In this document: one piece after another, positions 43,425 to 52,865 of the stretch
How the letters are laid out: each line of letters starts with the position of its first letter
How positions within the stretch are numbered: position 1 is the first letter of the stretch
Source of the DNA: Saprospiraceae bacterium
GTDB taxonomy: Bacteria > Bacteroidota > Bacteroidia > Chitinophagales > Saprospiraceae
DNA length: 64,000 bases
NCBI GenBank assembly: GCA_016718505.1
Contig: JADKDE010000002.1
Location: forward strand, 248,001-312,000
Direction: 5' to 3'
Position numbers and translations under genes: made by a program
Notes under the pieces: generated by a model
The model's input: the letters and a program-made list of their open reading frames with translations, nothing else
What the model was told of the DNA's origin: nothing
Database searches by the model: none

Positions 43425-46400
43425 ATGTTTATGAGACGAATTTTAACAACCTTAACGGTGCTACTGGCATTTGTGGTTGCCTCTTATGCTCAAAGGGAGA
43501 TAAGTGGTAAGATCGCAGATGAAAAAGGCAATGCACTAATTGGTGCCAGCGTCACCGAAACAGGTACCAATAATGGTACAATTACAGATGAAAACGGAAT
43601 GTTTTCTCTACAAGTTTCTCCTGGAGCAAAATCCTTGGAGGTTTCTTATATCGGATATTCTGAAAGAACGATTCAGTTAGGAGTATCTAATACCGTGGAG
43701 GTGGTATTAAGTGAAGGCGTAGTGTTATCCGAAACGGTGGTAACAGCCTTAGGATTAAATCGAAATAAGAGCGATGTGGTATATGCCAATCAAACGGTCG
43801 CTAATTCAGAATTGAATAATATTACCAATCGAAGTGTGCTAAACGCTCTGCAAGGTAAAGTCGCAGGTGTGAAAATTGGTCAAGCTTCAGGTGCAGTTGG
43901 ATCTTCTACTAGAGTTGTTCTTAGAGGTGAGGCGTCATTGACAGGAGGCAATAATGCTTTGGTTGTTGTAGATGGTGTCCCATTAAATAATGCTTCTGTT
44001 TCTGCTGGTGGGGGAACAGGGAAAGCTGGAGATCGCGATAATTATGTAGATTTTGGAAATAGAGCAAACGACATCAACCCAGATGACATTGAAAGTGTAA
44101 CGGTTCTGAAAGGACCAGCTGCAACTTCTCTATACGGGTCTCGTGGTGCTTCTGGAGTCCTACTTGTTACTACAAAGAAAGGTAGATTTGGCAAAGATTT
44201 GAAGCCAAGAGTTTCTATATCTTCTTCTTTTAGTCGTGAGAAGGTATATTTGGTTATGAAACAACAGGATAAATTTGGTTCGGGCTATGCATCATGTAAT
44301 GGATGCGGCGGTGGAACAGAAATTTTTATGGGTGAAAACTTTGGTTGGGGTGCACCTTTAGATGGTAGATTGATACCTTGGACTGCCGCTCCTGTGTTTG
44401 AAGATGAAGATGGACATTTAATTAATTTACCCCTAACTAATGGAAAAATTGAACAGCTTTCTAGACCGTATAGTGCTGTGAAAAATAACTTACAGAACTT
44501 TTTTGATATTGGGCAAACCAATAGAAATAACATTTCATTAGAGGGAGGAGGAGAGAATTTAGCTTATTTTATATCATTTACTAATTTTAATAATACAGGA
44601 GTTGTTCCTTCCACAAATTATTATAAAAATAATATATTGATGAATGTAAGTGCTAAACTTTCATCAAAACTAACTTCAAGTTTTAGTTTTAACTATGCAA
44701 AAATAAATCAAAGGGGTGCTACAGAAGGAGGTTATCCATTTGGATATTCAAGCGGTACGCCAGCGTATTCTTTTGCACTGCAGACTCCTATAAATATTCC
44801 ACTAAATGAACTTAGAGACTACAACAGTCCTTATCATGATTTTAATGGATTTTACGGCCAATATTCCATTAACCCATATTATATTTTAGATAATCAAGTT
44901 GTTAGGAATAATGTGGACAATCTTGTGGCTTCAACTGAGTTAGTTTATGCATTTACAGAAAAACTTAAGTTAAAAGGTAGAGTTAGTACCAACTTTTCAA
45001 ATAGTAATGTTACCGAAAATAATCCAGTTTTTAGATACAATCGTGCATTATCTTGGTCGGATGGAGTACTTTCTGATTTTAATTCTGCAAGAGATAATGG
45101 TAGTTTGGGCGGATACAAAGAATCTTCTAATAAATTGGTGGATTTGAATTATGATTTAATTGGAACTTATGATACCAAATTGTCTGAAGACTTCAAATTG
45201 GGAGTAGTAGCTGGGTTTAACTCAATAGAACAGCAAGGCAGGGCGGTAGCAGGTAGTACTGTTGGAGGCTTGATTATTCCTGGATTTTATGATTTATCTA
45301 ATAGTGCTGAGACCCCAAGGGCAGAAAGTTCTAATTTTAAATATAGACTTTATGGAGTGTACGCAAATGCCAGTCTTGGTTATAAGGATTGGCTGTTTGG
45401 AGAAGTTTCAGCTCGTAATGACTGGTCTTCTACTTTGCCGAAAGGAAATAGAGGATTCTTCTATCAAGCAGGGGGTGTTTCTGTTATTTTGTCAAACTTG
45501 TTTGATTTGAAAATCCCTAATCTTTCATTGTTGAAGTTGAGAACTAATATTGGAACAGCTGGTAAGGATGCTCCAAGATACAGATTAAATTCTTATTATG
45601 AATTTAACCCACTACTTGTTAATTTAGGCGATGACTATCAGATTAGATTTCCTTTTGGATCCATTCCAGGGGCAACTAAATTATCAAGAATTGGAAATCC
45701 AGATTTGAAACCAGAACTATCTACAACTTATGAATTTGGTGCAGATTTAGGATTTTTCGGCGATAGAATCTTACTTGAATATACATATTACATTATGGAT
45801 TCTAAAAATCAAATTGTGGATGTTAATATTCCTTGGTCTTCTGGTTATTCTGTTGTTCCATTGAACATTGGTAGAATGGAAAATAAGGGAAATGAACTGG
45901 CCTTGAAAGTTACTCTAATGCAGAAAAATGACTTTAGTTTGAAAGTTTTTGGTTCTTATTCTAACAATAAGAATATTGTTAAAACAATCATAGAAAATGA
46001 TAACCCACACGATGAATTAAATATCTTTTCAGGACTTGTGCACTTTTCTGGACACGGATCTTTAAATATGGTAGCAGCAGAAGGACAACCGTTTGGTACG
46101 TTTAAAGGTACAAATTTTGTGTATCAAGATGGGAAATTGGTAGCTGATGGTACAGGTAACACTAAACAAAGTAGTTCTTTAGAATATCTTGGATCGACAC
46201 AACCTAAGTTCTTAGCTAATTTTGGAACAAGTTTAAATTGGAAAGGTATAGGATTTAATTTCTTACTTGAAGGAAGAAAAGGAGGATTATTTTTCTCAGG
46301 GTCTAAATTATCATCTGAATTTAATGGTACAGCTTCTACCACTTTACTTAATGATAGAAAAGCATTTGTACTTGAAAATACACTTGTACTGGATGATAAT

Positions 46401-46733
46401 GGAAACTATGTTACTAATACAAGGGAAACTTCTGCATATAATTATTTCAAAGGACTTCCCGCTGCTGCATATCTTGTTGATGGATCATATCTGAAGTTGA
46501 GAGAAGTAGCAGTTTCATACACCTTGCCTACATCAGTTTATCGTGGCAATTTCTTTAAAGGCATTACCTTCAGTTTATACGGCAAAAATTTAATGTACTG
46601 GTTGCCTAGTTCAAATACATTTGCTGATCCTGAAGTTGGTGGGGTCGGAGGAAACTCTGATGCGAACGGAATTGAAACTTCTTCAACCCCTTCGCAGAGA
46701 AGTTATGGAATTGAAGTTAGACTTAAATTTTAA
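43425..46733 (+). CDS. SusC/RagA-family TonB-linked outer-membrane protein
   Basis: 1102 residues. A signal peptide ends ASYAQ; a carboxypeptidase-like domain (REISGKIADEKGNALIGASV, about 22-105) is followed by the SusC signature before the plug (VLSEGVVLSETVVTALGL), the plug with VLRGEASLTGGNNALVVVDG and ESVTVLKGPAATSLYGSRG, and a long barrel. With the SusD-like lipoprotein it forms a lidded transporter for oligosaccharides or peptides. Two ATG codons (43425 and 43431) could start it. No glycoside hydrolase lies nearby, so the substrate is open. Confidence 0.95.
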   Translation: MFMRRILTTLTVLLAFVVASYAQREISGKIADEKGNALIGASVTETGTNNGTITDENGMFSLQVSPGAKSLEVSYIGYSERTIQLGVSNTVEVVLSEGVVLSETVVTALGLNRNKSDVVYANQTVANSELNNITNRSVLNALQGKVAGVKIGQASGAVGSSTRVVLRGEASLTGGNNALVVVDGVPLNNASVSAGGGTGKAGDRDNYVDFGNRANDINPDDIESVTVLKGPAATSLYGSRGASGVLLVTTKKGRFGKDLKPRVSISSSFSREKVYLVMKQQDKFGSGYASCNGCGGGTEIFMGENFGWGAPLDGRLIPWTAAPVFEDEDGHLINLPLTNGKIEQLSRPYSAVKNNLQNFFDIGQTNRNNISLEGGGENLAYFISFTNFNNTGVVPSTNYYKNNILMNVSAKLSSKLTSSFSFNYAKINQRGATEGGYPFGYSSGTPAYSFALQTPINIPLNELRDYNSPYHDFNGFYGQYSINPYYILDNQVVRNNVDNLVASTELVYAFTEKLKLKGRVSTNFSNSNVTENNPVFRYNRALSWSDGVLSDFNSARDNGSLGGYKESSNKLVDLNYDLIGTYDTKLSEDFKLGVVAGFNSIEQQGRAVAGSTVGGLIIPGFYDLSNSAETPRAESSNFKYRLYGVYANASLGYKDWLFGEVSARNDWSSTLPKGNRGFFYQAGGVSVILSNLFDLKIPNLSLLKLRTNIGTAGKDAPRYRLNSYYEFNPLLVNLGDDYQIRFPFGSIPGATKLSRIGNPDLKPELSTTYEFGADLGFFGDRILLEYTYYIMDSKNQIVDVNIPWSSGYSVVPLNIGRMENKGNELALKVTLMQKNDFSLKVFGSYSNNKNIVKTIIENDNPHDELNIFSGLVHFSGHGSLNMVAAEGQPFGTFKGTNFVYQDGKLVADGTGNTKQSSSLEYLGSTQPKFLANFGTSLNWKGIGFNFLLEGRKGGLFFSGSKLSSEFNGTASTTLLNDRKAFVLENTLVLDDNGNYVTNTRETSAYNYFKGLPAAAYLVDGSYLKLREVAVSYTLPTSVYRGNFFKGITFSLYGKNLMYWLPSSNTFADPEVGGVGGNSDANGIETSSTPSQRSYGIEVRLKF

Positions 46734-46752
46734 AATTTAAATTATTTGTATT

Positions 46753-48228
46753 ATGAAATTAAAATATATAAATTTTGTAGCAATCCTCCTATTAATTATA
46801 GGGGCTACAAGTTGTAAAAAATACTTAGATATTAATGTCGATCCAAATTTATCTACAACTTCAAGGATTGACCTTCAGCTTAGTACTGGTCAATTAGAAA
46901 TGGCAATAGGGATTGGTGATCGAATTTATCAACAAACCAGTATTTGGTCTCAATATACTACAGGCGGTCCTGGTGTAGCTTTGGGTGATTGGGATAAAAA
47001 TACAATGGGAATTGCTGATGGGAATCAAATTTTTAGAGGAGTTTACAAAGGAATGAGCAATCTTAGTTTTATAACAAAGAGTTCAAACCAAAAAAATTAT
47101 CAAGTGGCCGCAATTGCAATGAGTGCTTATGGTATGCAAACAATGGTCGATTTGTTCGGAAATGTACCATATACTCAAGCTTTGAAAGGAGATATTCCTG
47201 ATGGCTTTATTGTTTCTCCAGCGTATGATGATGCAAAAACTGTCATCTATACTGGGTTAGAAAATGATTTAAAACAAGCTCAGTTGCTTTTGACACAAGG
47301 TTTTGATGAAAAGTTGACGATTCCTGGTCCTGATGATTTAATCTATGGTAAAGATGCAACAAATTGGAAGTCAAACTGGGATGCTTTTTGTAATACTATT
47401 TTGTTGAAATTATATCTACGACAAGGTGAATCTGGAAGAGCTAAAATTCAAACTCTAGACTTGAGTAACCTTATTCTTTCAAACGCACAAATGGCCAAAG
47501 TTAATTTTGATGGAGGCGCAAAAAGTAAAAACCCTTTTTGGACATCTGCAAAAAGTACATCTCTTGGAAATTATCATGTTGCTTCAAAAACAACTATTGA
47601 CTATTTGAAGTCCACAGCTGACCCAAGAATTGATGCTTTTTACAATGCGTCAGGAAACGGTTCTCATGTTGGTCTAAAACAAGGTGATGTCGAAAATTCT
47701 CCAGCAACAGCAGATTATTCTAAGCCAAATGGAGCTAAGATTACAACTGGAGGTAAAATATTTAGTCCGACAGCTCCAGTGATTTTGGTTTCTGCCTGGG
47801 AGACTGAACTCTTGGTTGCCGAAGCAATAGCTAGAGGATGGGTTTCTGGAGATGCGAAATCACATTTTGAAAATGCAGTTCATTTGAATATGTCATATCT
47901 TGGAATAGATAGCACAACCACGGCTACATATTTGAACGGAAGTGGAATTTGGGATGCAGCCAACCCAATTAAGTCAATTGCCATTCAAAAATGGGTATGC
48001 ATGAATGGTTTGCAACCAATGGAATCTTGGATTGAGACTCGTAGATTTGATAGCTCAACTAATCCAATTTTTACTTCTCCTACAGGGATTTTTGTGGTTC
48101 CAACTAATAATGTGTTAGGGGGAAACAGATTTCCATCTATTTTCTATTATCCAGAGAGTGAACAAAGTCTTAACAATAAATTTCCTGGACAACATTCTTT
48201 AACGGACAAAGTTTTTTGGGATAATTAA
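46753..48228 (+). CDS. SusD/RagB-family substrate-binding lipoprotein
   Basis: 491 residues. The lipobox is IIGATSC with Cys21, followed by KKYLDINVDPN, the usual SusD-like start. Internal helices show the TPR-like pattern of the family (QVAAIAMSAYGMQTMVDLFGN, ILVSAWETELLVAEAIARG), and the C-terminal PESEQSLN is the typical family ending. The type is SusD-like_2. It is the lid that closes over the SusC channel. It starts 19 bases after the susC-like stop. Confidence 0.93.
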   Translation: MKLKYINFVAILLLIIGATSCKKYLDINVDPNLSTTSRIDLQLSTGQLEMAIGIGDRIYQQTSIWSQYTTGGPGVALGDWDKNTMGIADGNQIFRGVYKGMSNLSFITKSSNQKNYQVAAIAMSAYGMQTMVDLFGNVPYTQALKGDIPDGFIVSPAYDDAKTVIYTGLENDLKQAQLLLTQGFDEKLTIPGPDDLIYGKDATNWKSNWDAFCNTILLKLYLRQGESGRAKIQTLDLSNLILSNAQMAKVNFDGGAKSKNPFWTSAKSTSLGNYHVASKTTIDYLKSTADPRIDAFYNASGNGSHVGLKQGDVENSPATADYSKPNGAKITTGGKIFSPTAPVILVSAWETELLVAEAIARGWVSGDAKSHFENAVHLNMSYLGIDSTTTATYLNGSGIWDAANPIKSIAIQKWVCMNGLQPMESWIETRRFDSSTNPIFTSPTGIFVVPTNNVLGGNRFPSIFYYPESEQSLNNKFPGQHSLTDKVFWDN

Positions 48229-48251
48229 TAACAATTAAAAAAATAAGATCT

Positions 48252-49060
48252 ATGAAAGATTTAAATAAATTTTTATTACTTGGAATTTTTGCATTTCTTG
48301 TCTCTTGCAAAGAGGACGATCCAGCAAGTTCCGTGGCTAAGACTATATCTCTTCCAGAGATAATAGAAGTTTCTGTTCTTCCTGCTTATATTTATGGTCA
48401 AGGTCAAACCACGATCAATAGCGACATCCCTACAAATTTAGCTACTGTAGTTGATTCCGTGTATGGATTTAGCGATGGTTGGGGAGGCAAAACAGGAAAA
48501 GATACTGCTTACATAAAAAAATCTGATATTGCTGGTTGGCCAGATACTATAGCTTCTGGAGGGAAAAGTCTTACCTTTAATAAGTACACATTAGGTAACT
48601 ATAAGGCATCCGTAAGCACTAATGTAGTAATTGCTGCTCTATCAGTAATTTTACCTCAACGGCATTAGAAGGAACTTATAAAAGGACATCAAACTCATTG
48701 CTGATTGAGATTAAGAAAGTTTTCAATGGAGTTTATGTAATTGATAATCCGGGTGGTGCAGGAGTTGATCCATTCCCATATCTTTTATACAATTATAAAA
48801 ATCAATTGAATGGAGATAGTTTGAGTTTACCAGTACAATCTAACCCTTGTGGAGGCGGACTGAGATTGGCTGGTTCTTCAGCGCCTTTGGGATTAAAAGC
48901 CGAGGAGTATAACAATTATCCACCAGATATTACCAATACAAATCCATTAACTTTTGCTTGGAAAGTTTTGGAATTTCCAGAAGTAAGCAAAAGTTCAAGA
49001 AATCCGTCAGTAGGGATTTGCCAATGGGGAGTAGGCGTACGTACCTTTGTAAAGCAATAA
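48252..49060 (+). CDS. Third lipoprotein of the SusC/D operon, frameshifted
   Basis: Lipoprotein signal with lipobox FLVSC (Cys19), then a beta-rich protein of about 269 residues once a base lost near 48640 is restored. The first frame ends at 48668 in NVVIAALSVILPQRH; the other continues SNFTSTALEGTYKRTSNSLLIEI to GICQWGVGVRTFVKQ. It resembles no family I can name. Such third genes commonly encode surface glycan- or substrate-binding proteins that help the SusC/D pair; this is inferred from position. A terminator follows. Confidence 0.72.
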
Positions 49061-49085
49061 TTAACATCCACCCCGATATATTTTT

Positions 49086-49118
49086 AAAAGCCCGAGATTT
49101 CTCGGGCTTTTTTTTTAT
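49086..49118 (+). terminator. Terminator of the SusC/D operon
   Basis: AAAAGCCCGAG and CTCGGGCTTTT form a near-perfect hairpin with an ATTT loop, followed by eight T residues. Confidence 0.92.
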
Positions 49119-49147
49119 CATAATTATTTTATTTATTAAAATATTAT

Positions 49148-49155
49148 TACCTTTG
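49148..49155 (+). promoter_or_regulatory. -7 promoter element of rpsU
   Basis: TACCTTTG is a perfect TAnnTTTG. It puts the transcript start about 15 bases before the ATG, and no Shine-Dalgarno sequence is present between. Confidence 0.5.
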
Positions 49156-49177
49156 CAGCCTAAAATTTATATAGTTT

Positions 49178-49372
49178 ATGTTATATGTTAGCGTTTCTGA
49201 TGGGGAAACCATCGATAGAGCACTCAAGAAGTATAAAAGAAAATACGAAAAGACTGGAGTTTTGAAGCAATTGCGTAGAAGAAAGCAATTCACTAAGCCT
49301 TCTATCGAACGTAGAGCTGATGTACTTAGAGCTGTTTACAAAGAAGAAAAATACGGAAATCATCTTCAATAA
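49178..49372 (+). CDS. rpsU: Small ribosomal subunit protein bS21
   Basis: 64 residues, highly basic, matching bS21 throughout (VSDGETIDRALKKYKRKYEK, LRRRKQFTKPSIERR). In Bacteroidota bS21 lies near the anti-Shine-Dalgarno of 16S rRNA and influences its availability. The leader here is short and has no AGGAGG-like sequence, so translation depends on other signals. The gene is followed 51 bases later by a tyrosine recombinase gene. Confidence 0.95.
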   Translation: MLYVSVSDGETIDRALKKYKRKYEKTGVLKQLRRRKQFTKPSIERRADVLRAVYKEEKYGNHLQ

Positions 49373-49423
49373 ATCGCCAATTTCGGATAAATATATTACA
49401 TTTGTAATATATAGAAATGTCCA

Positions 49424-50350
49424 ATGACCGATTATAAATACCAATTCGAACAATATCTTCAAGTACAGAAAAGGTATTCAGTCCACACGGTTCTAAATTA
49501 TTTATCTGATATAAATCAGTTTGAAAAGTATATGAATCTGCAAAGTAACCATGTCGGTATTTTGCAGATTTCTTATTTTGATATAAGAGCCTGGATTGCA
49601 AATCTATCCAATGAAGGTGTAAGTGCTCGTAGCATTTGCCGGAAGATAGCCAGTCTGAAAGCATTTTATAGGTATTTTTTGAAAATTCAGGTTATTGCAA
49701 CCAACCCGATGCTCAAAATTGGCTCTCCAAAGATTAGGAAACGGCTGCCAGAGTTTATTCCCGAGAATCAAATGGGACCCCTTGTTAATCTTGCGCACGA
49801 AGCCAAATCTACTGCTAATAATGAAATTGATCAAAAGGCTTCTGATAATTCGGTTGAGATTGTATTCCGCAATTCTTTGATTCTTAGAGTTTTATACGAG
49901 TGTGGCTTCCGACGCTCAGAGTTGATAACATTAAAAGTCCAACAAGTCAATTTTTTAGCTTGTCAAATTAAAGTCCTTGGTAAGGGTAACAAAGAGAGAA
50001 TTGTCCCTTGTAGTAAGGAACTCATAGAACTTTTGAAATCATATATTGTTGAAAATAATAAGAATACAAGCGATTATTTATTTGCCAATACCAAAGGCAA
50101 TAAATTAGATCCGAGAGAAGTTTATAGAATAGTAAATCATTCTTTAAAAGACATTTCAACGATAAATAAAAAGAGTCCTCACATTTTGAGACACAGTTTT
50201 GCAACACATATATCAAATAATGGCGGCGATCTTAACGCCATCAAAACGCTGTTGGGCCATTCAAGTCTAGCAGCCACTCAAATCTATACCCACAATTCAA
50301 TAGAGCGGCTTAAGGATATTTACCAGAAAGCCCATCCTAAAGGAGAGTAG
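49424..50350 (+). CDS. xerC: Tyrosine recombinase (XerC/XerD type)
   Basis: 308 residues. The N-terminal SAM-like core-binding domain (FEQYLQVQKRYSVHTVLNYL) precedes the catalytic domain with the family residues: Arg in CGFRRSEL, Lys in GKGNKERIVP, HxxR in HILRHSFATH, His in LLGHSSL and the tyrosine nucleophile at about residue 288 (TQIYTH). Chromosome-dimer resolution at dif is the standard role. Its place between rpsU and hpf is usual in Bacteroidota and argues against a mobile integrase. XerC and XerD cannot be told apart by eye. Confidence 0.9.
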   Translation: MTDYKYQFEQYLQVQKRYSVHTVLNYLSDINQFEKYMNLQSNHVGILQISYFDIRAWIANLSNEGVSARSICRKIASLKAFYRYFLKIQVIATNPMLKIGSPKIRKRLPEFIPENQMGPLVNLAHEAKSTANNEIDQKASDNSVEIVFRNSLILRVLYECGFRRSELITLKVQQVNFLACQIKVLGKGNKERIVPCSKELIELLKSYIVENNKNTSDYLFANTKGNKLDPREVYRIVNHSLKDISTINKKSPHILRHSFATHISNNGGDLNAIKTLLGHSSLAATQIYTHNSIERLKDIYQKAHPKGE

Positions 50351-50386
50351 AATTTAAATTATTATTAACCATAATATTAAAAGATA

Positions 50387-50686
50387 ATGAAAATTAATAT
50401 TGAATCCATCCATTTTGATGCCGACCAAAAGTTAATAGATCATGTAGAGACAAAGGCCATGAAGCTCAAACAGTATTTTGATCGCATTATTGATGTCACT
50501 GTTTCAATGAAAATGGTGAATGTTGGCAAGATTAAAGAAAAATATGTTGAAGTACGAACCAAAGTGCCTGGAAATTTATTAATATCTAAAGAAAGTGACA
50601 AAACTTTTGAGATTGCCGCAGAAAAGGCATTTGATATAATGAAAAGAAACGTTGTTAAGCATAAAAACCTAGTCACACAACATTAA
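50387..50686 (+). CDS. hpf: Ribosome hibernation-promoting factor (short HPF/YfiA type)
   Basis: 99 residues with the beta-alpha-beta-beta-beta-alpha fold of the short HPF/RaiA family: KINIESIHFDADQKLIDHVETK at the start, VRTKVPGNLLISKESDKTF in the middle and a helical, Lys-rich end. It binds the 30S decoding centre when growth stops. No long-HPF C-terminal domain is present. It is the last protein gene before the tRNA cluster. Confidence 0.9.
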   Translation: MKINIESIHFDADQKLIDHVETKAMKLKQYFDRIIDVTVSMKMVNVGKIKEKYVEVRTKVPGNLLISKESDKTFEIAAEKAFDIMKRNVVKHKNLVTQH

Positions 50687-50787
50687 AATGAACCTGGTGA
50701 TCAGATAGGAAAGCCAGTAGAAAAGGCCAATTTGAAAAATAATTAAAAATATTTTCAAATAGCTATACAAGAAAAATAAAATTTATC

Positions 50788-50795
50788 TATCTTTG
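50788..50795 (+). promoter_or_regulatory. -7 promoter element for the tRNA-tuf operon
   Basis: TATCTTTG is a perfect TAnnTTTG about 40 bases before the first tRNA. The -33 region is poor. Confidence 0.4.
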
Positions 50796-50834
50796 CGTTC
50801 GCTTTTGGTAAATGTACCAAATAAAGAGTTAAGT

Positions 50835-50908
50835 GCCAGTGTAGCTCAGTTGGCCAGAGCAGCTGATTTGTAATCAGCTGGTCGGGGGTTCGAATCCCTC
50901 CACTGGCT
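50835..50908 (+). tRNA. tRNA-Thr (anticodon TGT)
   Basis: 74 bases: acceptor GCCAGTG/CACTGGC, anticodon stem CTGAT/ATCAG around TTGTAA with anticodon TGT, T arm GGGGG-TTCGAAT-CCCTC. No encoded CCA. Confidence 0.95.
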
Positions 50909-50926
50909 CTTGTAGTGATGTTGTAA

Positions 50927-51009
50927 GGGGGTGCGCCGAAGTTGGAGAGACGGGGCAGACTGTAAATCTGTTGGCTACGCCTGAGTAGGTTCGAATCCCA
51001 CCACCCCCA
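50927..51009 (+). tRNA. tRNA-Tyr (anticodon GTA)
   Basis: 83 bases with the long variable arm of bacterial tRNA-Tyr. Acceptor GGGGGTG/CACCCCC; anticodon stem GCAGA/TCTGT around CTGTAAA. Unlike its neighbours, CCA follows at 51010-51012. Confidence 0.94.
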
Positions 51010-51064
51010 CCATCTTTACCGCAACTCTAGATTGAATTTACTAGGCAAATTGTAAGCATTTTAC

Positions 51065-51137
51065 GCGGAAGTAGCTCAGTTGGTAGAGCGACAGCCTTCC
51101 AAGCTGTAGGTCGCGGGTTCGAGCCTCGTCTTCCGCT
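51065..51137 (+). tRNA. tRNA-Gly (anticodon TCC)
   Basis: 73 bases: acceptor GCGGAAG/CTTCCGC, anticodon stem ACAGC/GCTGT around CTTCCAA with anticodon TCC. No encoded CCA. Confidence 0.95.
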
Positions 51138-51147
51138 CTTGTTTCTA

Positions 51148-51219
<72 letters not shown>

Positions 51220-51293
51220 CTTTCTCGTAGGAATTATCAAGTTTTGTATTTTTTTTTAAATATTATTTAATTTTAATTGTAAAAATTTAACCG

Positions 51294-52490
51294 ATGGCAA
51301 AGGAAACATTTGAAAGGAGTAAACCCCACCTCAATGTCGGTACAATAGGTCACGTAGACCATGGTAAAACTACCCTAACGGCTGCTATTACATCTGTACT
51401 AGCTAATCAAGGTTTGGCCAAGAAAATGAGCTACGATGCTATTGATGCTGCTCCAGAAGAAAAAGAAAGAGGTATCACAATCAACACTGCTCACGTAGAG
51501 TATGAGACTAAGAATAGACACTACGCACACGTAGACTGTCCTGGTCACGCCGACTATGTTAAGAACATGGTTACAGGTGCGGCTCAGATGGACGGTGCAA
51601 TCCTTGTGGTTGCTGCTACTGACGGTCCTATGCCTCAAACGAGAGAGCACATTCTACTTGCTAGACAGGTAGGTGTTCCTAAGGTTGTTGTATTTATGAA
51701 TAAAGTGGATCTTGTTGAAGATCCTGAAATGTTAGAGCTTGTAGAAATGGAAGTTCGAGAATTATTGGATGCTTACGAATTTGATGGTTCGAATGCAGCT
51801 GTAATTCAAGGTTCTGCTCTTAAAGCACTTGACGGTGATCCAGCTTATGTTGCTAAGATCATGGAACTTATGGAAGCTGTGGATACACAAATTCCTGAAC
51901 CAATTCGTTTGGTTGATAAGCCTTTCCTTATGCCAGTTGAGGACGTATTCTCTATCACAGGTAGAGGTACTGTTGCCACTGGACGTATCGAAAGAGGTGT
52001 CATCAAAGTTGGTGAAAACGTTGAAATCATCGGTATGATGAAGCCAGAAGAGAAACCAATCACTTCTACTTGTACAGGTGTTGAAATGTTTAGAAAATTA
52101 TTGGATAGAGGTGAAGCTGGTGACAATGCTGGTATCCTTTTAAGAGGTGTAGATAAAGACCAAATTAAAAGAGGTATGGTTATTTGTGCTCCAGGTTCTG
52201 TAAAGCCACACAAAAAGTTCAAATGCGAAATTTACGTATTGAGCAAAGATGAAGGTGGTCGTCACACACCATTTTTCAATGGTTACAGACCTCAGTTCTA
52301 TTTCAGAACTACAGACGTAACTGGTGATGTTGTACTTCCTGCAGGAGTAGAAATGGTAATGCCAGGTGATAATGTTTCTTTGGAAGTGACATTGTTGAGC
52401 ACAATCGCTATGGAAAAAGGACTTAGATTCGCGATCAGAGAAGGCGGTAGAACCGTTGGTGCGGGTCAGGTGACTGAGATATTAGATTAG
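51294..52490 (+). CDS. tuf: Elongation factor Tu
   Basis: 398 residues, standard for bacterial EF-Tu. It carries aminoacyl-tRNA to the ribosome as a GTP complex. G motifs are GHVDHGKTT (residues about 19-27), DCPGHADYVKNM and NKVDLVED. Switch I has EKERGITINTAHVEYE. Domain II has GRGTVATGRIERGV, and domain III ends REGGRTVGAGQVTEIL. Position after a tRNA cluster and before trnW-secE-nusG is the usual one. Codon use is strongly biased, as expected for such an abundant protein. Confidence 0.98.
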   Translation: MAKETFERSKPHLNVGTIGHVDHGKTTLTAAITSVLANQGLAKKMSYDAIDAAPEEKERGITINTAHVEYETKNRHYAHVDCPGHADYVKNMVTGAAQMDGAILVVAATDGPMPQTREHILLARQVGVPKVVVFMNKVDLVEDPEMLELVEMEVRELLDAYEFDGSNAAVIQGSALKALDGDPAYVAKIMELMEAVDTQIPEPIRLVDKPFLMPVEDVFSITGRGTVATGRIERGVIKVGENVEIIGMMKPEEKPITSTCTGVEMFRKLLDRGEAGDNAGILLRGVDKDQIKRGMVICAPGSVKPHKKFKCEIYVLSKDEGGRHTPFFNGYRPQFYFRTTDVTGDVVLPAGVEMVMPGDNVSLEVTLLSTIAMEKGLRFAIREGGRTVGAGQVTEILD

Positions 52491-52520
52491 TATTTTTAAT
52501 AATATTAAGAAATGTAAGAT

Positions 52521-52546
52521 TAAGCACTCGAATAGGGTGCTTAATT
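52521..52546 (+). terminator. Hairpin between tuf and tRNA-Trp
   Basis: TAAGCAC and GTGCTTA pair over seven bases, followed by a weak ATTTT run. It may be a partial terminator or processing site within the operon. Confidence 0.5.
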
Positions 52547-52560
52547 TTGCGTTATAGGAT

Positions 52561-52633
52561 ACGGGCGTAGCTCAACTGGTAGAGTGACGGTCTCCAAAAC
52601 CGTAGGTTCCGGGTTCGATGCCTGGCGCCCGTG
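52561..52633 (+). tRNA. tRNA-Trp (anticodon CCA)
   Basis: 73 bases: acceptor ACGGGCG/CGCCCGT, anticodon stem ACGGT/ACCGT around CTCCAAA with anticodon CCA. It lies between tuf and secE, a conserved position in bacteria. No 3' CCA is encoded. Confidence 0.95.
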
Positions 52634-52651
52634 CATAAAAAGCTTAAAGAA

Positions 52652-52834
52652 ATGAATAAAATTAGTTTATATTTTAAAGAAAGCTTTGATGAATTAGTAC
52701 ATAAAGTGACCTGGCCAGATTGGGCTAGCTTACAGAGTAGTACGGTTTTGGTTTTGGTAGCAAGCGTTATCATTACTTTGATTATCTTTGTAATGGATTT
52801 AATCTCGAAGCAAATCGTCAGCCTTATTTACTAA
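52652..52834 (+). CDS. secE: Preprotein translocase subunit SecE
   Basis: 60 residues, the short one-helix SecE: the cytoplasmic amphipathic part FKESFDELVHKVTWPDWASL, with the conserved VTWP, then a single membrane helix. It clamps SecY in the SecYEG channel. ATG at 52652 was chosen because an upstream in-frame GTG (52631) would lie within tRNA-Trp. nusG follows after 31 bases, as nearly everywhere. Confidence 0.95.
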   Translation: MNKISLYFKESFDELVHKVTWPDWASLQSSTVLVLVASVIITLIIFVMDLISKQIVSLIY

Positions 52835-52865
52835 ATTGCTAAAGTATTAGTTACCTCATCAATCT

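Noticed and set aside
49424..50350. Integrase of a mobile island next to the tRNA cluster
   Set aside because: Its place between rpsU and hpf is the conserved core order in Bacteroidota; no attachment repeats or cargo genes were seen.
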